Notes under the pieces: generated by a model
What the model was told of the DNA's origin: nothing
What the model saw: the letters and a program-made list of their open reading frames with translations, nothing else
The model's database searches: none
Shown: piece by piece, positions 18,472 to 28,456 of the stretch
Layout: every line of letters begins with the position of its first letter
Position numbering within the stretch: the stretch's first letter is position 1
Assembly (NCBI GenBank): GCA_963806685.1
Contig: CAWDZB010000022.1
Location: 33,934-97,933 of the forward strand
From: DDH964 sp963806685
GTDB taxonomy: Bacteria; Desulfobacterota; Desulfuromonadia; Desulfuromonadales; DDH964
Reading direction: 5' to 3'
DNA length: 64,000 nucleotides
Made by a program: the position numbers and the translations under genes

Positions 18472-19344
18472 TCAGCGCTTGAGCGCAGCCTGCATCGCCT
18501 CGCCCATCTTGGTCGGACTGGTGGCGACGGTGACTCCGCACTCGGTGAGGGCGGCGATCTTGTCCTCGGCGCGCCCCTTGCCGCCGGAAATGATCGCCCC
18601 GGCATGCCCCATGCGCTTGCCCGGAGGGGCGGTGACCCCGGCGATGAAGGCGGCTACCGGTTTCATCATGTTGGCCTGGACCCAGCGGGCGGCCTCCTCC
18701 TCGGCACCGCCGCCGATCTCGCCAATCATGAACACCCCCTGGGTTTCGGGGTCCTCGTTGAAGAGCTGCAGCACGTCGATGAACTTCATGCCGATGATCG
18801 GGTCGCCGCCGATGCCGACGCAGGTCGACTGGCCGAGGCCCATGTCGGTGAGCTGCTTAACCGCCTCGTAGGTAAGGGTGCCGGAGCGGGAGACGACCCC
18901 TATCTTGCCGGGCTTGTGGATGTAGCCGGGCATGATCCCGACCTTGCACTGGCCGGGGGTGATCAGGCCCGGGCAGTTGGGGCCGATCAGCCGGGTTTTG
19001 GTGGTGTCGATGAAGCGTTTGGCCAGCACCATGTCGCGCACCGGCACCCCCTCGGTGATGCAGACCACCAACGGCACCTTGGCCTCGCAGGCCTCGAGGA
19101 TGGCATCGGCGGCCCCGGGGGGCGGGACGAAGATCATCGACACATCGGCGCCGCTGACCCGCACCGCCTCCTCGACGGTGTCGAAGACCGGGATCCCCTC
19201 GACGTGGATGCCGCCCTTGCCGGGGGTGACCCCGGCGACGATCTGTGAGCCGTAGTCACGGCACTGCTTGGCGTGGAAGAGGCCGGCCTTGCCGGTAATC
19301 CCCTGGACCAGAATCTTCGATTTTTTATTGAGCAGAATCGCCAT
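18472..19344 (-). CDS. sucD: succinyl-CoA synthetase alpha subunit
   Basis: 290 residues. CoA-binding N-terminus ILVQGITGKAGLFHAKQCRDYG, GPNCPG motif (LIGPNCPGLITPG), and the phosphohistidine loop near the end, GHAGAIISGGKG. With SucC it interconverts succinyl-CoA and succinate with nucleotide phosphorylation in the TCA cycle. It follows sucC by 35 bp. Confidence 0.98.
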   Translation of the reverse strand: MAILLNKKSKILVQGITGKAGLFHAKQCRDYGSQIVAGVTPGKGGIHVEGIPVFDTVEEAVRVSGADVSMIFVPPPGAADAILEACEAKVPLVVCITEGVPVRDMVLAKRFIDTTKTRLIGPNCPGLITPGQCKVGIMPGYIHKPGKIGVVSRSGTLTYEAVKQLTDMGLGQSTCVGIGGDPIIGMKFIDVLQLFNEDPETQGVFMIGEIGGGAEEEAARWVQANMMKPVAAFIAGVTAPPGKRMGHAGAIISGGKGRAEDKIAALTECGVTVATSPTKMGEAMQAALKR

Positions 19345-19379
19345 CTGCAGAGCTCCTTCTCGGATAGGTTCAGGGGGAA

Positions 19380-20564
<1,185 letters not shown>

Positions 20565-20718
20565 AGGCTCCTCTTCCCTGGTTGAAGGTCGCCGTCCGCT
20601 GACGGCGTGATATGCTGGCGGGGTATCACAGCAAGGTCGATACCAAGAGGAAAACGGCTGTCCATCCGGCCCTTTGTGGAATTTCCTGGGCGATGGCCGG
20701 GACTCGTGTTGGCGAGAG

Positions 20719-20736
20719 TTCGCCACTAATGGCGAA
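20719..20736 (-). promoter_or_regulatory. leader stem-loop upstream of sucC
   Basis: TTCGCCA-CTAA-TGGCGAA forms a perfect 7-bp stem with a 4-nt loop, about 22 nt downstream of the predicted transcription start. The TTCGCC arm can alternatively pair with GGCGA (20711-20715), so two exclusive hairpins are possible in the ~190-nt leader. Function unknown. Confidence 0.5.
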
Positions 20737-20764
20737 AACTGGTATGACCATTTTCGACAGATTC

Positions 20765-20793
20765 TTTATAGAGCGCCAAAAATCACCTGTCAA
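20765..20793 (-). promoter_or_regulatory. sigma70 promoter of sucCD
   Basis: On the minus strand TTGACA (20788-20793), a 17-nt spacer, and TATAAA (20765-20770): close to consensus. The 546-bp gap 20565-21110 holds this promoter, the leader stem-loop and the transaldolase terminator; I see no gene in it. Confidence 0.8.
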
Positions 20794-21018
20794 CCCTAAT
20801 TTTTTTAGCAAAAATAAAGTATCCGATCAAATTTCCGCCAAAATGGCATTTTCTACTCCCCGAGGGGGCGTGAAGTAAAAAATGGTCTGACCTGCCATGC
20901 CCACCGCCTGGACATCCGCCTGGATGGCCAATCACCTGCCGCCCTACCAGTTCATGCAACGGCCATTTCAGCCATTCCTTTCCGCCTTGGCCTTCCCCGC
21001 CGGCCGGACAGTCGGCGC

Positions 21019-21074
21019 AAAAAAGCCGGCCCGCCAACCGCCTCCGCTACGAATTCTAGCAGAGGAGGGCCGGC
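21019..21074 (-). terminator. rho-independent terminator of the transaldolase gene
   Basis: GCCGGCCCGCC (21025-21035) pairs with GGAGGGCCGGC (21064-21074) with one mismatch. On the minus strand it is followed by TTTTTT (21024-21019). It sits about 36 bp past the gene. Confidence 0.7.
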
Positions 21075-21110
21075 GGGCCAGTGCGAGGGAGCAGGTTGAA
21101 AGCGGAGGCG

Positions 21111-21758
21111 CTACTTGCGGGCTTTCTTCCAGTCGGCGAGAAACCTCTCGATGCCGACGTCGGTCAGCGGATGTTTGGCCAACTGCTGCATGACCGAAAA
21201 AGGGATGGTGCAGATATCGGCGCCGATCAGCGCCGCGTTGAGCACATGCAGCGGACCACGCACCGAGGCGACGATGATCTCGGTGGCGTAGCCGTAGTTG
21301 TCGAAGATGGTGCGAATCTGCTCGACACCCTCCATACCGTCGTGGCCGACGTCGTCGAGGCGGCCGACGAAGGGAGAGACGTAGGTCGCACCAGCCTTGG
21401 CGGCGAGCAAAGCCTGCAGGGGCGAGAAGACCAGGGTGACGTTGGTCTTGATCCCTTCCTCGGTGAAAATGTGCGTGGCCTTGAGCCCTTCGGGGGTCAT
21501 CGGTACCTTGATGACGATGTTCTTCGGATGAATTTTCGCCAGCTCCTGCCCCTCGCGGACCATCCCCTCGGCATCGAGGGCGATGACTTCGGCGGAGATC
21601 GGGCCGTCGACGATGTCGGTGATCTCGGTCACCACTTCGCGGAATTCGCGGCCGCTCTTGGCGATCAGCGACGGGTTGGTGGTGACGCCGTCAACCAGTC
21701 CCAGATCGTGGGCGGCGCGGATTTCGCCGACGTCGGCGGTGTCGATGAAGAATTTCAT
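21111..21758 (-). CDS. tal: transaldolase / fructose-6-phosphate aldolase family (short form)
   Basis: 215 residues, the short TalC/FSA-type length. N-terminus MKFFIDTADVGEI, GVTTNPSLIAKSG, the Schiff-base lysine in IVIKVPMTPEGL, and SPFVGRLDDVGHDG. It transfers dihydroxyacetone in the pentose-phosphate pathway, or acts as an aldolase; sequence alone does not separate these. AGGAG precedes the ATG. It is a single-gene unit with a terminator. Confidence 0.95.
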   Translation of the reverse strand: MKFFIDTADVGEIRAAHDLGLVDGVTTNPSLIAKSGREFREVVTEITDIVDGPISAEVIALDAEGMVREGQELAKIHPKNIVIKVPMTPEGLKATHIFTEEGIKTNVTLVFSPLQALLAAKAGATYVSPFVGRLDDVGHDGMEGVEQIRTIFDNYGYATEIIVASVRGPLHVLNAALIGADICTIPFSVMQQLAKHPLTDVGIERFLADWKKARK

Positions 21759-21853
21759 GGTCTGCTCCTAGTGATGTTGATGGTGTTCAGCACCAGGACG
21801 CCAGGCCCTGGCTGGTGGGGGATACTGCAGGGTTGCCGATGTTGCCGGCGGGT

Positions 21854-22105
21854 TCAATCCTTGCCGCGGTAGGCGTCGCGACAGGCGGCCGAGCAGAAAT
21901 AATGGCGTTTGCCGCCGACCACCGCGCTCAGCGCATCGCCGCGAGGGAGGAAGGTCCCGCACTGGGGATCGCGCACCATCTCCTCCCCCTCCCGGGTCCG
22001 TGCCGGCGGCGGCGCTGGACGGTGGCCGAAGAGCACCCTCGCCAGGCTTGTGAAAAATTTATAACCGAGATAGAACAACAGTCCCAGCAGCAACAGACGG
22101 ATCAT
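21854..22105 (-). CDS. small membrane-anchored PP0621/YHS-like protein
   Basis: 83 residues: one N-terminal membrane helix, a proline-rich linker, then a small domain with DPQCGTFLP and HYFCSAACRDAYRG, the four-cysteine layout of PP0621/TRASH-like metal-binding domains. It starts 4 bp past the folK stop, so is probably coupled. Metal binding is inferred. Confidence 0.75.
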   Translation of the reverse strand: MIRLLLLGLLFYLGYKFFTSLARVLFGHRPAPPPARTREGEEMVRDPQCGTFLPRGDALSAVVGGKRHYFCSAACRDAYRGKD

Positions 22106-22109
22106 GGCA

Positions 22110-22631
22110 TCACCATTCGGTGTTCAGCCGCTCGACCCGGCTCGGGTCGGCGAGCTCGGTCAACAGTCGGTCCAGCCTTACGCCGAAGACCGGGTGGGAG
22201 AGCTGCGGCGCCAGTTCGCAGATCGGTGCGAGGACGAAGCGGCGCAGGTGCAGGCGCGGGTGGGGAACGGTCAGTTCGGGGGTTTCAAGGGCCAGGTCGT
22301 CGTAGAGCAGCAGGTCGACATCCAGGGTCCGCGGCCCCCAGCGCAGGGTTCGCCGGCGCCCGAAATGCTCCTCAAGGGCCAGGCAGTGGGCGAGCAGTCG
22401 TGCCGGCGGCAGGTCGGTGGCCAGGGCCACCACGGCATTGAGGTAATCCGGCTGCCCCGTCGGCCCGCCGACCGGCGCCGTGCGGTAGAGGGCCGAACAG
22501 GCCAACAGGCGGCTCTGCGGCAGCCGGACCAGGGCATCCCGCGCGGCCGCCAGGGTCGTCGCCGGGTCACCGAGGTTGGCGCCGAGGCCGAGATAGGCGG
22601 TGTGCCCGGGTGGGAACGAAGTTTGCGCCAT
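22110..22631 (-). CDS. folK: 2-amino-4-hydroxy-6-hydroxymethyldihydropteridine pyrophosphokinase
   Basis: 173 residues from ATG 22631. GHTAYLGLGANLGDP start, FGRRRTLRWGPRTLDVDLLLYDD with the catalytic Asp pair, and VPHPRLHLRRFVLAPICELAP all match HPPK. It makes the diphosphate precursor for dihydropteroate synthesis in folate biosynthesis. An N-terminal extension to 22667 is possible but unsupported. Confidence 0.95.
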   Translation of the reverse strand: MAQTSFPPGHTAYLGLGANLGDPATTLAAARDALVRLPQSRLLACSALYRTAPVGGPTGQPDYLNAVVALATDLPPARLLAHCLALEEHFGRRRTLRWGPRTLDVDLLLYDDLALETPELTVPHPRLHLRRFVLAPICELAPQLSHPVFGVRLDRLLTELADPSRVERLNTEW

Positions 22632-22737
22632 CGGCCGATTTAACCACAGCCGTCCGCCGGCCGTCAACGTGCCAACCTTCAGAATCCTTGCGGCCCGCCT
22701 TTGGCCATGCTAATAACGGGCGAACAAGGAGCTGCCG

Positions 22738-23145
22738 ATGCCCGAAACCCTGACCGTGACCCTGGCCGTTGCCGATTTGGCCGCCAGCGAGGAATTCTAT
22801 GCCGCGACCCTCGGCCTCGCCGTCGAGCGTTTTGTCCCGCTCCCTGGCCATCCGCCGTTGCTGCTGCTGTGCAGCGGCGACGCCACTCTGCTGTTTCGCG
22901 AGGATGCGGTCCTCGAAGCCCTCCATCCCGCCGCCCTGCAGAACCTGCAGCGCCACCCCCGCGGCGTCGGCGTCACCCTGGAGCTGACCCTTCCCGATCT
23001 GGGAGGAGCCAGGCGCCGACTCGCCCGGCGCCGCTGGCACCTGGTCTACGAGCTGGAGGACGCTGAATTCGCTCGCGAGGAAATTTGGCTTCACGACCCC
23101 GACGGCTACCTTTTGGTCCTGGGGACCGCGCCGGACGATCGATGA
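22738..23145 (+). CDS. VOC (glyoxalase/bleomycin-resistance) family protein
   Basis: 135 residues, one VOC module pair: LTVTLAVADLAASEEFYAATLGL at the start and EIWLHDPDGYLLVLGT at the end. AAGGAG precedes the ATG. It is divergent from folK (106 bp between starts). Substrate unknown; lactoylglutathione lyase is only one possibility. Confidence 0.85.
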   Translation: MPETLTVTLAVADLAASEEFYAATLGLAVERFVPLPGHPPLLLLCSGDATLLFREDAVLEALHPAALQNLQRHPRGVGVTLELTLPDLGGARRRLARRRWHLVYELEDAEFAREEIWLHDPDGYLLVLGTAPDDR

Positions 23146-23232
23146 AGCACGGCCTCCCCGGGCTGTAATTTCCCCCCGTCCTGGTCTATAATGGCCAACA
23201 ACAGCCGCCCGCTTCCGGCCACCGGAACCCCC

Positions 23233-24174
23233 ATGACACCTGCCAAACACGCTGAAATCCAGAAGGTCATCGACGCCCTGGAGCACCGGGTCCTGCACGG
23301 CAAGGAACGGGCGCTGCGGTTGTCGTTGATCGCCCTTTTGGCCGGTGGGCACATCCTCCTAGAGGATCTCCCCGGACTCGGCAAGACCACCCTGGCCCTG
23401 GCCCTCTCGGCGGCGCTGGGACTCTCCTTCGGCCGCATCCAGTGCACCAGCGACCTGCTCCCTTCCGATATTACCGGACTGTCGATCTTCGAGCGTGACG
23501 GCAGCCGCTTCCGCTTCATCGAGGGACCGATCTTCAACAACATCCTGCTCGCCGACGAAATCAACCGAGCGATGCCCAAGACCCAGAGCGCCATGCTCGA
23601 AGCGATGGAAGAACGCCGGGTGACGGTGGAGGGGACGACCTACCCCCTGCCGGAACCGTTTCTGGTTATCGCCACCCAGAACCCGGTGGAACAGGTCGGC
23701 ACTTATCCGCTGCCCGAATCGCAGCTCGACCGCTTCCTGATCGCCACCGGCATCGGCTACCCCGACGCCGACCTGGAAAAAGCCATCATCCGCCACGGCG
23801 GCATCCGCGAGGAGCTGCGCGACATCGAACCGCTCCTTTCCCGCGAAGACCTGCTCGCGGCGCGGCGCACGGTGCGCGAAGAGATCCAGCTCGGCGAGCT
23901 GCTGGTCGACTACATCTACCGCCTGGTGGCGGCGACCCGCGAGCATCCCTACATTCTTTCCGGCCTGTCGACCCGCGGTGCCCTCAACCTGGCCGCCGCA
24001 GCCCGCGCCGCGGCCTACCTGGAGCGGCGCGACTACGTGATTCCCGAGGACGTGCAGCTGGTCGCGGGGGCGGTCGGCGCCCACCGGCTGATCCTGCGCC
24101 CCCAGCACGAGGCCCTTCCCAAGCAGGAGGTGCTGCAATCGATCGTCGCCAGCGTCCCCGTGCCCCGGGGCTGA
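23233..24174 (+). CDS. MoxR-family AAA+ ATPase
   Basis: 313 residues from ATG 23233; 23191 is an alternative that adds 14 residues. Walker A GLGKTT (after LLEDLP), Walker B ILLADEINRAMPKTQSAMLEAMEE, sensor region VIATQNPVEQVGTYPLPESQLDRF. MoxR ATPases act as chaperone-like factors for partner proteins, usually encoded next to DUF58 and transglutaminase-like genes, as here. Confidence 0.93.
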   Translation: MTPAKHAEIQKVIDALEHRVLHGKERALRLSLIALLAGGHILLEDLPGLGKTTLALALSAALGLSFGRIQCTSDLLPSDITGLSIFERDGSRFRFIEGPIFNNILLADEINRAMPKTQSAMLEAMEERRVTVEGTTYPLPEPFLVIATQNPVEQVGTYPLPESQLDRFLIATGIGYPDADLEKAIIRHGGIREELRDIEPLLSREDLLAARRTVREEIQLGELLVDYIYRLVAATREHPYILSGLSTRGALNLAAAARAAAYLERRDYVIPEDVQLVAGAVGAHRLILRPQHEALPKQEVLQSIVASVPVPRG

Positions 24175-25046
24175 GACTCACCCGGGCCGGCGGCCTCTAC
24201 ATCCTGCTCACCCTGCTGCTCGGCTTCGGCGCCGTCAATACCGGCAACAACCTCCTCTACCTGCTGGTCTCGGCGCTGCTCGGCTTCATGGCGATCTCCG
24301 GCGTCCTCGGTCGCAGCAACCTGTTCGGCCTCGAGTTGCGGGCCGAACCGACCGACGAGATCTACGCCGGAATCGAAACCCTGGTGACTATCCGCCTGCG
24401 CAACCGCCGGCGCTGGCTAACAGCCTGCCTGCTGCGCCTCGAACTTGCCGGCGGCGCCGCTGTCTGCCCGGTCCTCCCCCCCCGCGGCGAGCTGCGCCTG
24501 CCGCTGCCGGTTACCTTTCCCCGCCGCGGCCTGCAGCCGCTGGGGGCGATTCGCGTCAGCTCCCCCTTTCCGATCAATTTCTTCGTGCGCAGCATCGCCC
24601 TGCCCCTGGCCGAGGCCGTGACCGTCTTCCCGGCGCCCCGACCGGTCCCCCGCCCCGGCGGTGGGCCGACCCGAACCGCCCCCGGCGAAGCCTGGCGCGG
24701 CAAGGGGTACGAAGGTGAACTGACGCGGATCGGCGACTACCGCGGCAGCGAACCACTGAAGATGATCCACTGGAAGCTCTCCGCCCGCCATGACCAGCTC
24801 ATGGTCAAGGAGCTCTCGGCGGCGGCCACGCCGCCGCTGGTTATCGACCTCGACGAGCTCCCCGGACGCGGCCTGGAGGAGCGCCTGCAAGCCGCCAGCT
24901 GGCTGATCGACCAGGCCTTTCGTGCCTGCCGGCCGGTCGGGCTGCGCCTGGATGGGGTGACCCTCCCGGCGGCCGGGGGCCGGCTGCAAAAACTTCACCT
25001 GCTCGGAGCGCTGGCCCGCCATGGTCACCATCCGCCGCCCTCTTGA
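24171..25046 (+). CDS. DUF58 membrane protein, apparently CTG-initiated
   Basis: About 291 residues. The recognisable protein begins LRLTRAGGLYILLTLLLGFG, two membrane helices, and ends with the DUF58 core (GDYRGSEPLKMIHWKLSARHDQLMVKEL). In this frame there is no ATG, GTG or TTG before an internal ATG at 24288, which would delete the first helices. The best fit is CTG at 24171, overlapping the moxR stop as CTGA. A frameshift in the sequence could also explain this. Middle gene of a MoxR-DUF58-transglutaminase operon. Confidence 0.85.
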   Translation: MRLTRAGGLYILLTLLLGFGAVNTGNNLLYLLVSALLGFMAISGVLGRSNLFGLELRAEPTDEIYAGIETLVTIRLRNRRRWLTACLLRLELAGGAAVCPVLPPRGELRLPLPVTFPRRGLQPLGAIRVSSPFPINFFVRSIALPLAEAVTVFPAPRPVPRPGGGPTRTAPGEAWRGKGYEGELTRIGDYRGSEPLKMIHWKLSARHDQLMVKELSAAATPPLVIDLDELPGRGLEERLQAASWLIDQAFRACRPVGLRLDGVTLPAAGGRLQKLHLLGALARHGHHPPPS

Positions 25047-26943
25047 TCTTTTGACCTACGCCAGCTGCGTGCTCGGCGTGGCGCCGCTCTATCCCCACCT
25101 GGAGCCGGCGGCGCAACTGGCGGCCCCCGCGGCGCTGGCCATCGGCATCGTCTGCGACCGGCGCGACCGCTACCTCCTCGGCCGCCATCCGGCCACACTT
25201 CTCTCCCTGCTGCTGTTCGCCTTTTACGCCCTGCGCATCAACCGCGCGGACCTGGTCGAACCGGTGGTCAACGTCCTGGTCCTGCTCCTGGCGATCCGCC
25301 TGGTGACCGCCAAGAGCGACCGCAACTACCTGCAGATCTTCCTGCTGGCGATCTTCGCTCTCGCCGGCTCCTCCCTCCTCTCCCTGAACCTCTTCTTCCT
25401 GCCGGTGCTGGTGCTGCTGGTGCTGTGCCTCACCATCGGCCTGGTCCTGCTCTGCTTTTACGGCAGCGACCCCGGGCTCGCCCTATCCGGCGGAGATCTG
25501 CGCAGGGTCCTGGTCTCCGCCCTGCTGCTGCCGCTCGGCTCGCTGCTGTTGATGCTGGTCTTCTTCGTCATCCTCCCCCGAACTGAGCGGCCGTTGTGGA
25601 ACTTCCTCAACCCCGGCGCCGCCGCCGCCAGCGGCTTTTCCGAAACGGTCCGCCCCGGCGCCTTTGCCGGCAATGCGGCGGTGGAGGCCCTGGTTTTCCG
25701 GGTGCAGACCGAGCAGCTCCCGTTGGAGGACCTCTACTGGCGGGGAACGGTCCTGAACACGCTCGAGGGCGACGACTGGCTCCGCAGGGAACCGCCGGCC
25801 GGCGAAAGGGTGCGGCTGCGCGGCGGCCGCCGGGTCAGCCAGACGATCTACCTGGAACCGCAGAACAACCGCTTCCTGTTCGCGCTGGATCCGCCCGCCG
25901 CCCTGGCGGGGATTCACGCGCGCAGCAGCGGCGACATGGTCAGCATGGTCCCGCGACCAATGAACCGGCGGATCAGCTACCAGGCACAATCGCCGGTCGG
26001 CGCGACCATGGAAGCCGCCACAGCGACCGGCCGGGACTTCTACCTGCACACCCCCGCCGGGATTTCGGCGCGGCTACGCGCAACCGCCGCCCGTCTGGCG
26101 GCCGGTACCGACGATGCCGGGGAGAAAGTGGCGCGCACGGAAGCCTTTTTCCGCGCCCAAAAGCTGAGCTATGCCACCGAAAACCTGCCGGGGCCGACGG
26201 CGCCCATCGACGACTTTCTGTTCGGGAAGAAGCGCGGCTACTGTGAATTCTTCGCCAGCAGTTTCGCCCTGCTGCTGCGCCTTGAGGGCGTGCCGGCGCG
26301 CCTGGTCGGCGGCTACCATGGCGGCACCTGGAACGCATTCGGTGGGTATTACACGGTCACCGAGAACATGGCCCACGTCTGGGTGGAGGTCCTGATCGAC
26401 GGCGCCTGGCAGCGCCGCGACCCGAGCAGCCTGGCCCAAAACGCCCCGAGCGTGGCCGCCGCGCTCGCGGGGCGCACCGTGCCCTGGAGCCGATCCCTGC
26501 TCGACGCCGCCGAATACTACTGGACCCAGGCGGTCATCACCTACGACCTGGGACGCCAACTCGAACTGGTGCGCGGCGCCGGTCGCCGCCTGGGCGGGTT
26601 GCAGCCCGGCAACCTGCCCTCCCCGCGCAAACTGCTGCTCCCCGGGTTCCTGCTGGTGCTGACGGGGGCCGGCGGCTGGCTGCTGCTGTGGCTGCGCATC
26701 CCGGCCGAGCAGCGCCTGGCCCGACGCTTTCTGCGCCTGGCGACCCGCCGCCAGGGCCTGGAAGAAATCCCCGCGGCGGAAGGTCTGGAACATCTGGCGG
26801 AACGCCTCGGCGATCCTCATAGTCGGGAGTTCGCACGGATTTTCGGCGGCGCCGTCTTCCGCGACCGTCACCTGAGTGGGGCGGAAAAGCAGCGGCTGCG
26901 CTTCTTGCTGAAGGAACTGCGGAAGAAACCTGGAGGGGAGTGA
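25021..26943 (+). CDS. TgpA-type membrane transglutaminase-like protein (DUF3488)
   Basis: 640 residues. Several membrane helices in the first ~190 residues, a periplasmic transglutaminase core with the catalytic triad visible as RGYCEFFASSF (Cys), MAHVWVEVL (His) and RRDPS (Asp), then a final membrane helix near 540-560 and a cytoplasmic tail. It overlaps the DUF58 gene by 26 bp. In Pseudomonas the TgpA transglutaminase domain is periplasmic and essential; the role here is unknown. Confidence 0.9.
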   Translation: MVTIRRPLDLLTYASCVLGVAPLYPHLEPAAQLAAPAALAIGIVCDRRDRYLLGRHPATLLSLLLFAFYALRINRADLVEPVVNVLVLLLAIRLVTAKSDRNYLQIFLLAIFALAGSSLLSLNLFFLPVLVLLVLCLTIGLVLLCFYGSDPGLALSGGDLRRVLVSALLLPLGSLLLMLVFFVILPRTERPLWNFLNPGAAAASGFSETVRPGAFAGNAAVEALVFRVQTEQLPLEDLYWRGTVLNTLEGDDWLRREPPAGERVRLRGGRRVSQTIYLEPQNNRFLFALDPPAALAGIHARSSGDMVSMVPRPMNRRISYQAQSPVGATMEAATATGRDFYLHTPAGISARLRATAARLAAGTDDAGEKVARTEAFFRAQKLSYATENLPGPTAPIDDFLFGKKRGYCEFFASSFALLLRLEGVPARLVGGYHGGTWNAFGGYYTVTENMAHVWVEVLIDGAWQRRDPSSLAQNAPSVAAALAGRTVPWSRSLLDAAEYYWTQAVITYDLGRQLELVRGAGRRLGGLQPGNLPSPRKLLLPGFLLVLTGAGGWLLLWLRIPAEQRLARRFLRLATRRQGLEEIPAAEGLEHLAERLGDPHSREFARIFGGAVFRDRHLSGAEKQRLRFLLKELRKKPGGE

Positions 26944-26959
26944 GAAGGGGGGAGTCGGC

Positions 26960-28291
26960 TCAGTTGTCGCCGCCGGGCCGGCGCCGCCGGCCGCCACGGG
27001 ACCGGCGCCTGCGGGGACGGCGGCTCTGCGTCTGACCCTCGGAGGCAGGTGTCGGCGGCGCGGCCGCTCGGTCCAGCAGCTCTTGCCAGCGGGCCGCCAG
27101 GGTCTGCTCGGTCCCACTCGCCTGGGCCCACAAGCGCAGCAGTTCCAGGGCACCGGGGGTGGCCGGATGTTGGAGAAAGCGGCGTTCGCCGCGGAATCCC
27201 GGGCCGCGGCTGAGGCGGAAAAAGCCGACCAGCAGTTCGCGGGCCTGATGGCGGATGCCGTGGGCGATGTGGAAGTAATTGCAATGGGGGGCCAGAATCA
27301 GTCCAGCGAGACGAACCACGTCGGTCAGGGTCGCCGCTTCCTGCCCCTGGTAGAGGCGGCGGAATCGGGACAGGAAGAGGACCGCCAGCGCCAGCGGCTC
27401 GTCGACCGGCACCCCGGAGGCGGTACGCGCGTCGAGCTGCTCGAGCAGCGCGAAGGTCTCCTCGTCCCCCTCATAGCCGGCCAGCAGGTGCGGCAACAGG
27501 CCCACCCCCTGGGCGCTCGCCAGGACCTTGGCGGCCACCCGGTGCCGGAACAGTTCCATCAGCTCTTCGCGAATGCGCGCCGGGGCTGCCTCGGCGATCA
27601 GTGAAGCACGCAGGTAGATTGCCTCGCGAGCAGCCGGGTCGAGGGTAAAATCAAGCCGGGCAGAGAACTCCAGGGCCCGCAGCATGCGGACCGGGTCCTC
27701 AGTAAAGCGCACCAGCGGGTCGCCGATAACCCGCAGCCGCCGCTCGCGCAGGTCCTCGAGACCGCCGACGTAATCGAGGATGGCAAAGCTCTCGATATCG
27801 TAGAAGAGGGCGTTGATGGTGAAATCGCGGCGGGAGGCATCCTCCCGCGGGGTACCGAAGATATTCTCGGCAAAGAAGAAATGGTCTTCGGGATTTTCCG
27901 GCAGATCGTCGGCAGTGGCCTGGCGGCGGAAGGTGGCGACCTCGATTAAATTGTCGCGACCGAAACGGATATGGGCGAGGCGGAACCTCCGTCCCACCAG
28001 GAAGCAATTGCGAAACAGCTTCTTGACCTGGTTGGGCGTGGCATCGGTGCCGACGTCAAAATCCTTGGGGGTACGACCGAGCAGCAAGTCGCGCACCCCG
28101 CCGCCCACCAGGTAGGCTTTGAAGCCGTTGCGGGCCAGGCGATAGAGGACCTTGAGGGTATCCTCGTCGATCTGCTTGCGGGAAATGGAATGTTCAGAGC
28201 GGGGGAGAACGACCGGATCGGCGGCGGGAGAAGAATCGGCTGGTTCTGGTTTCATCACGGACGGCCAAAAGGCATGCTGGGAAAGAAAAAT
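26960..28291 (-). CDS. pcnB: poly(A) polymerase / CCA-adding-type nucleotidyltransferase PcnB, likely ATT start
   Basis: About 443 residues from ATT 28291. Nucleotidyltransferase head KAYLVGGGVRDLLLGRTPKDFDVGTDATP with GG and DxD motifs, then GRRFRLAHIRFG and EVATFRR, the PcnB rather than CCA-enzyme signature, and RRDFTINALFYD. The tail is Arg/Gly-rich (RRPRRRRSRGGRRRRPGG), likely RNA-binding. The start is unusual: AGGAGG lies 8 nt before an ATT, 2 nt before a TTG (28297), and 44 nt before the first ATG (28255). E. coli pcnB is known to use AUU. It would polyadenylate RNA 3' ends for decay. Confidence 0.93.
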   Translation of the reverse strand: MFLSQHAFWPSVMKPEPADSSPAADPVVLPRSEHSISRKQIDEDTLKVLYRLARNGFKAYLVGGGVRDLLLGRTPKDFDVGTDATPNQVKKLFRNCFLVGRRFRLAHIRFGRDNLIEVATFRRQATADDLPENPEDHFFFAENIFGTPREDASRRDFTINALFYDIESFAILDYVGGLEDLRERRLRVIGDPLVRFTEDPVRMLRALEFSARLDFTLDPAAREAIYLRASLIAEAAPARIREELMELFRHRVAAKVLASAQGVGLLPHLLAGYEGDEETFALLEQLDARTASGVPVDEPLALAVLFLSRFRRLYQGQEAATLTDVVRLAGLILAPHCNYFHIAHGIRHQARELLVGFFRLSRGPGFRGERRFLQHPATPGALELLRLWAQASGTEQTLAARWQELLDRAAAPPTPASEGQTQSRRPRRRRSRGGRRRRPGGDN

Positions 28292-28456
28292 GGGCAAATC
28301 CTCCTAAATCTAGCAGAGCCAGCCGGCAAAGGAAAGAAGGAATGTGCCGAATCGAGGACAGCGGTTGAATTTTCCGCCGAGAGCCGCTAAGGTGCTTTTT
28401 TTCACCGGGCCCGGTTTGCTTCAGGGTGCCCGATTCCGCGTTGAAGGGGTGTTTAC

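Noticed and set aside
20783..21037. 84-codon minus-strand ORF
   Set aside because: Overlaps the sucCD promoter and the transaldolase terminator; composition not protein-like.
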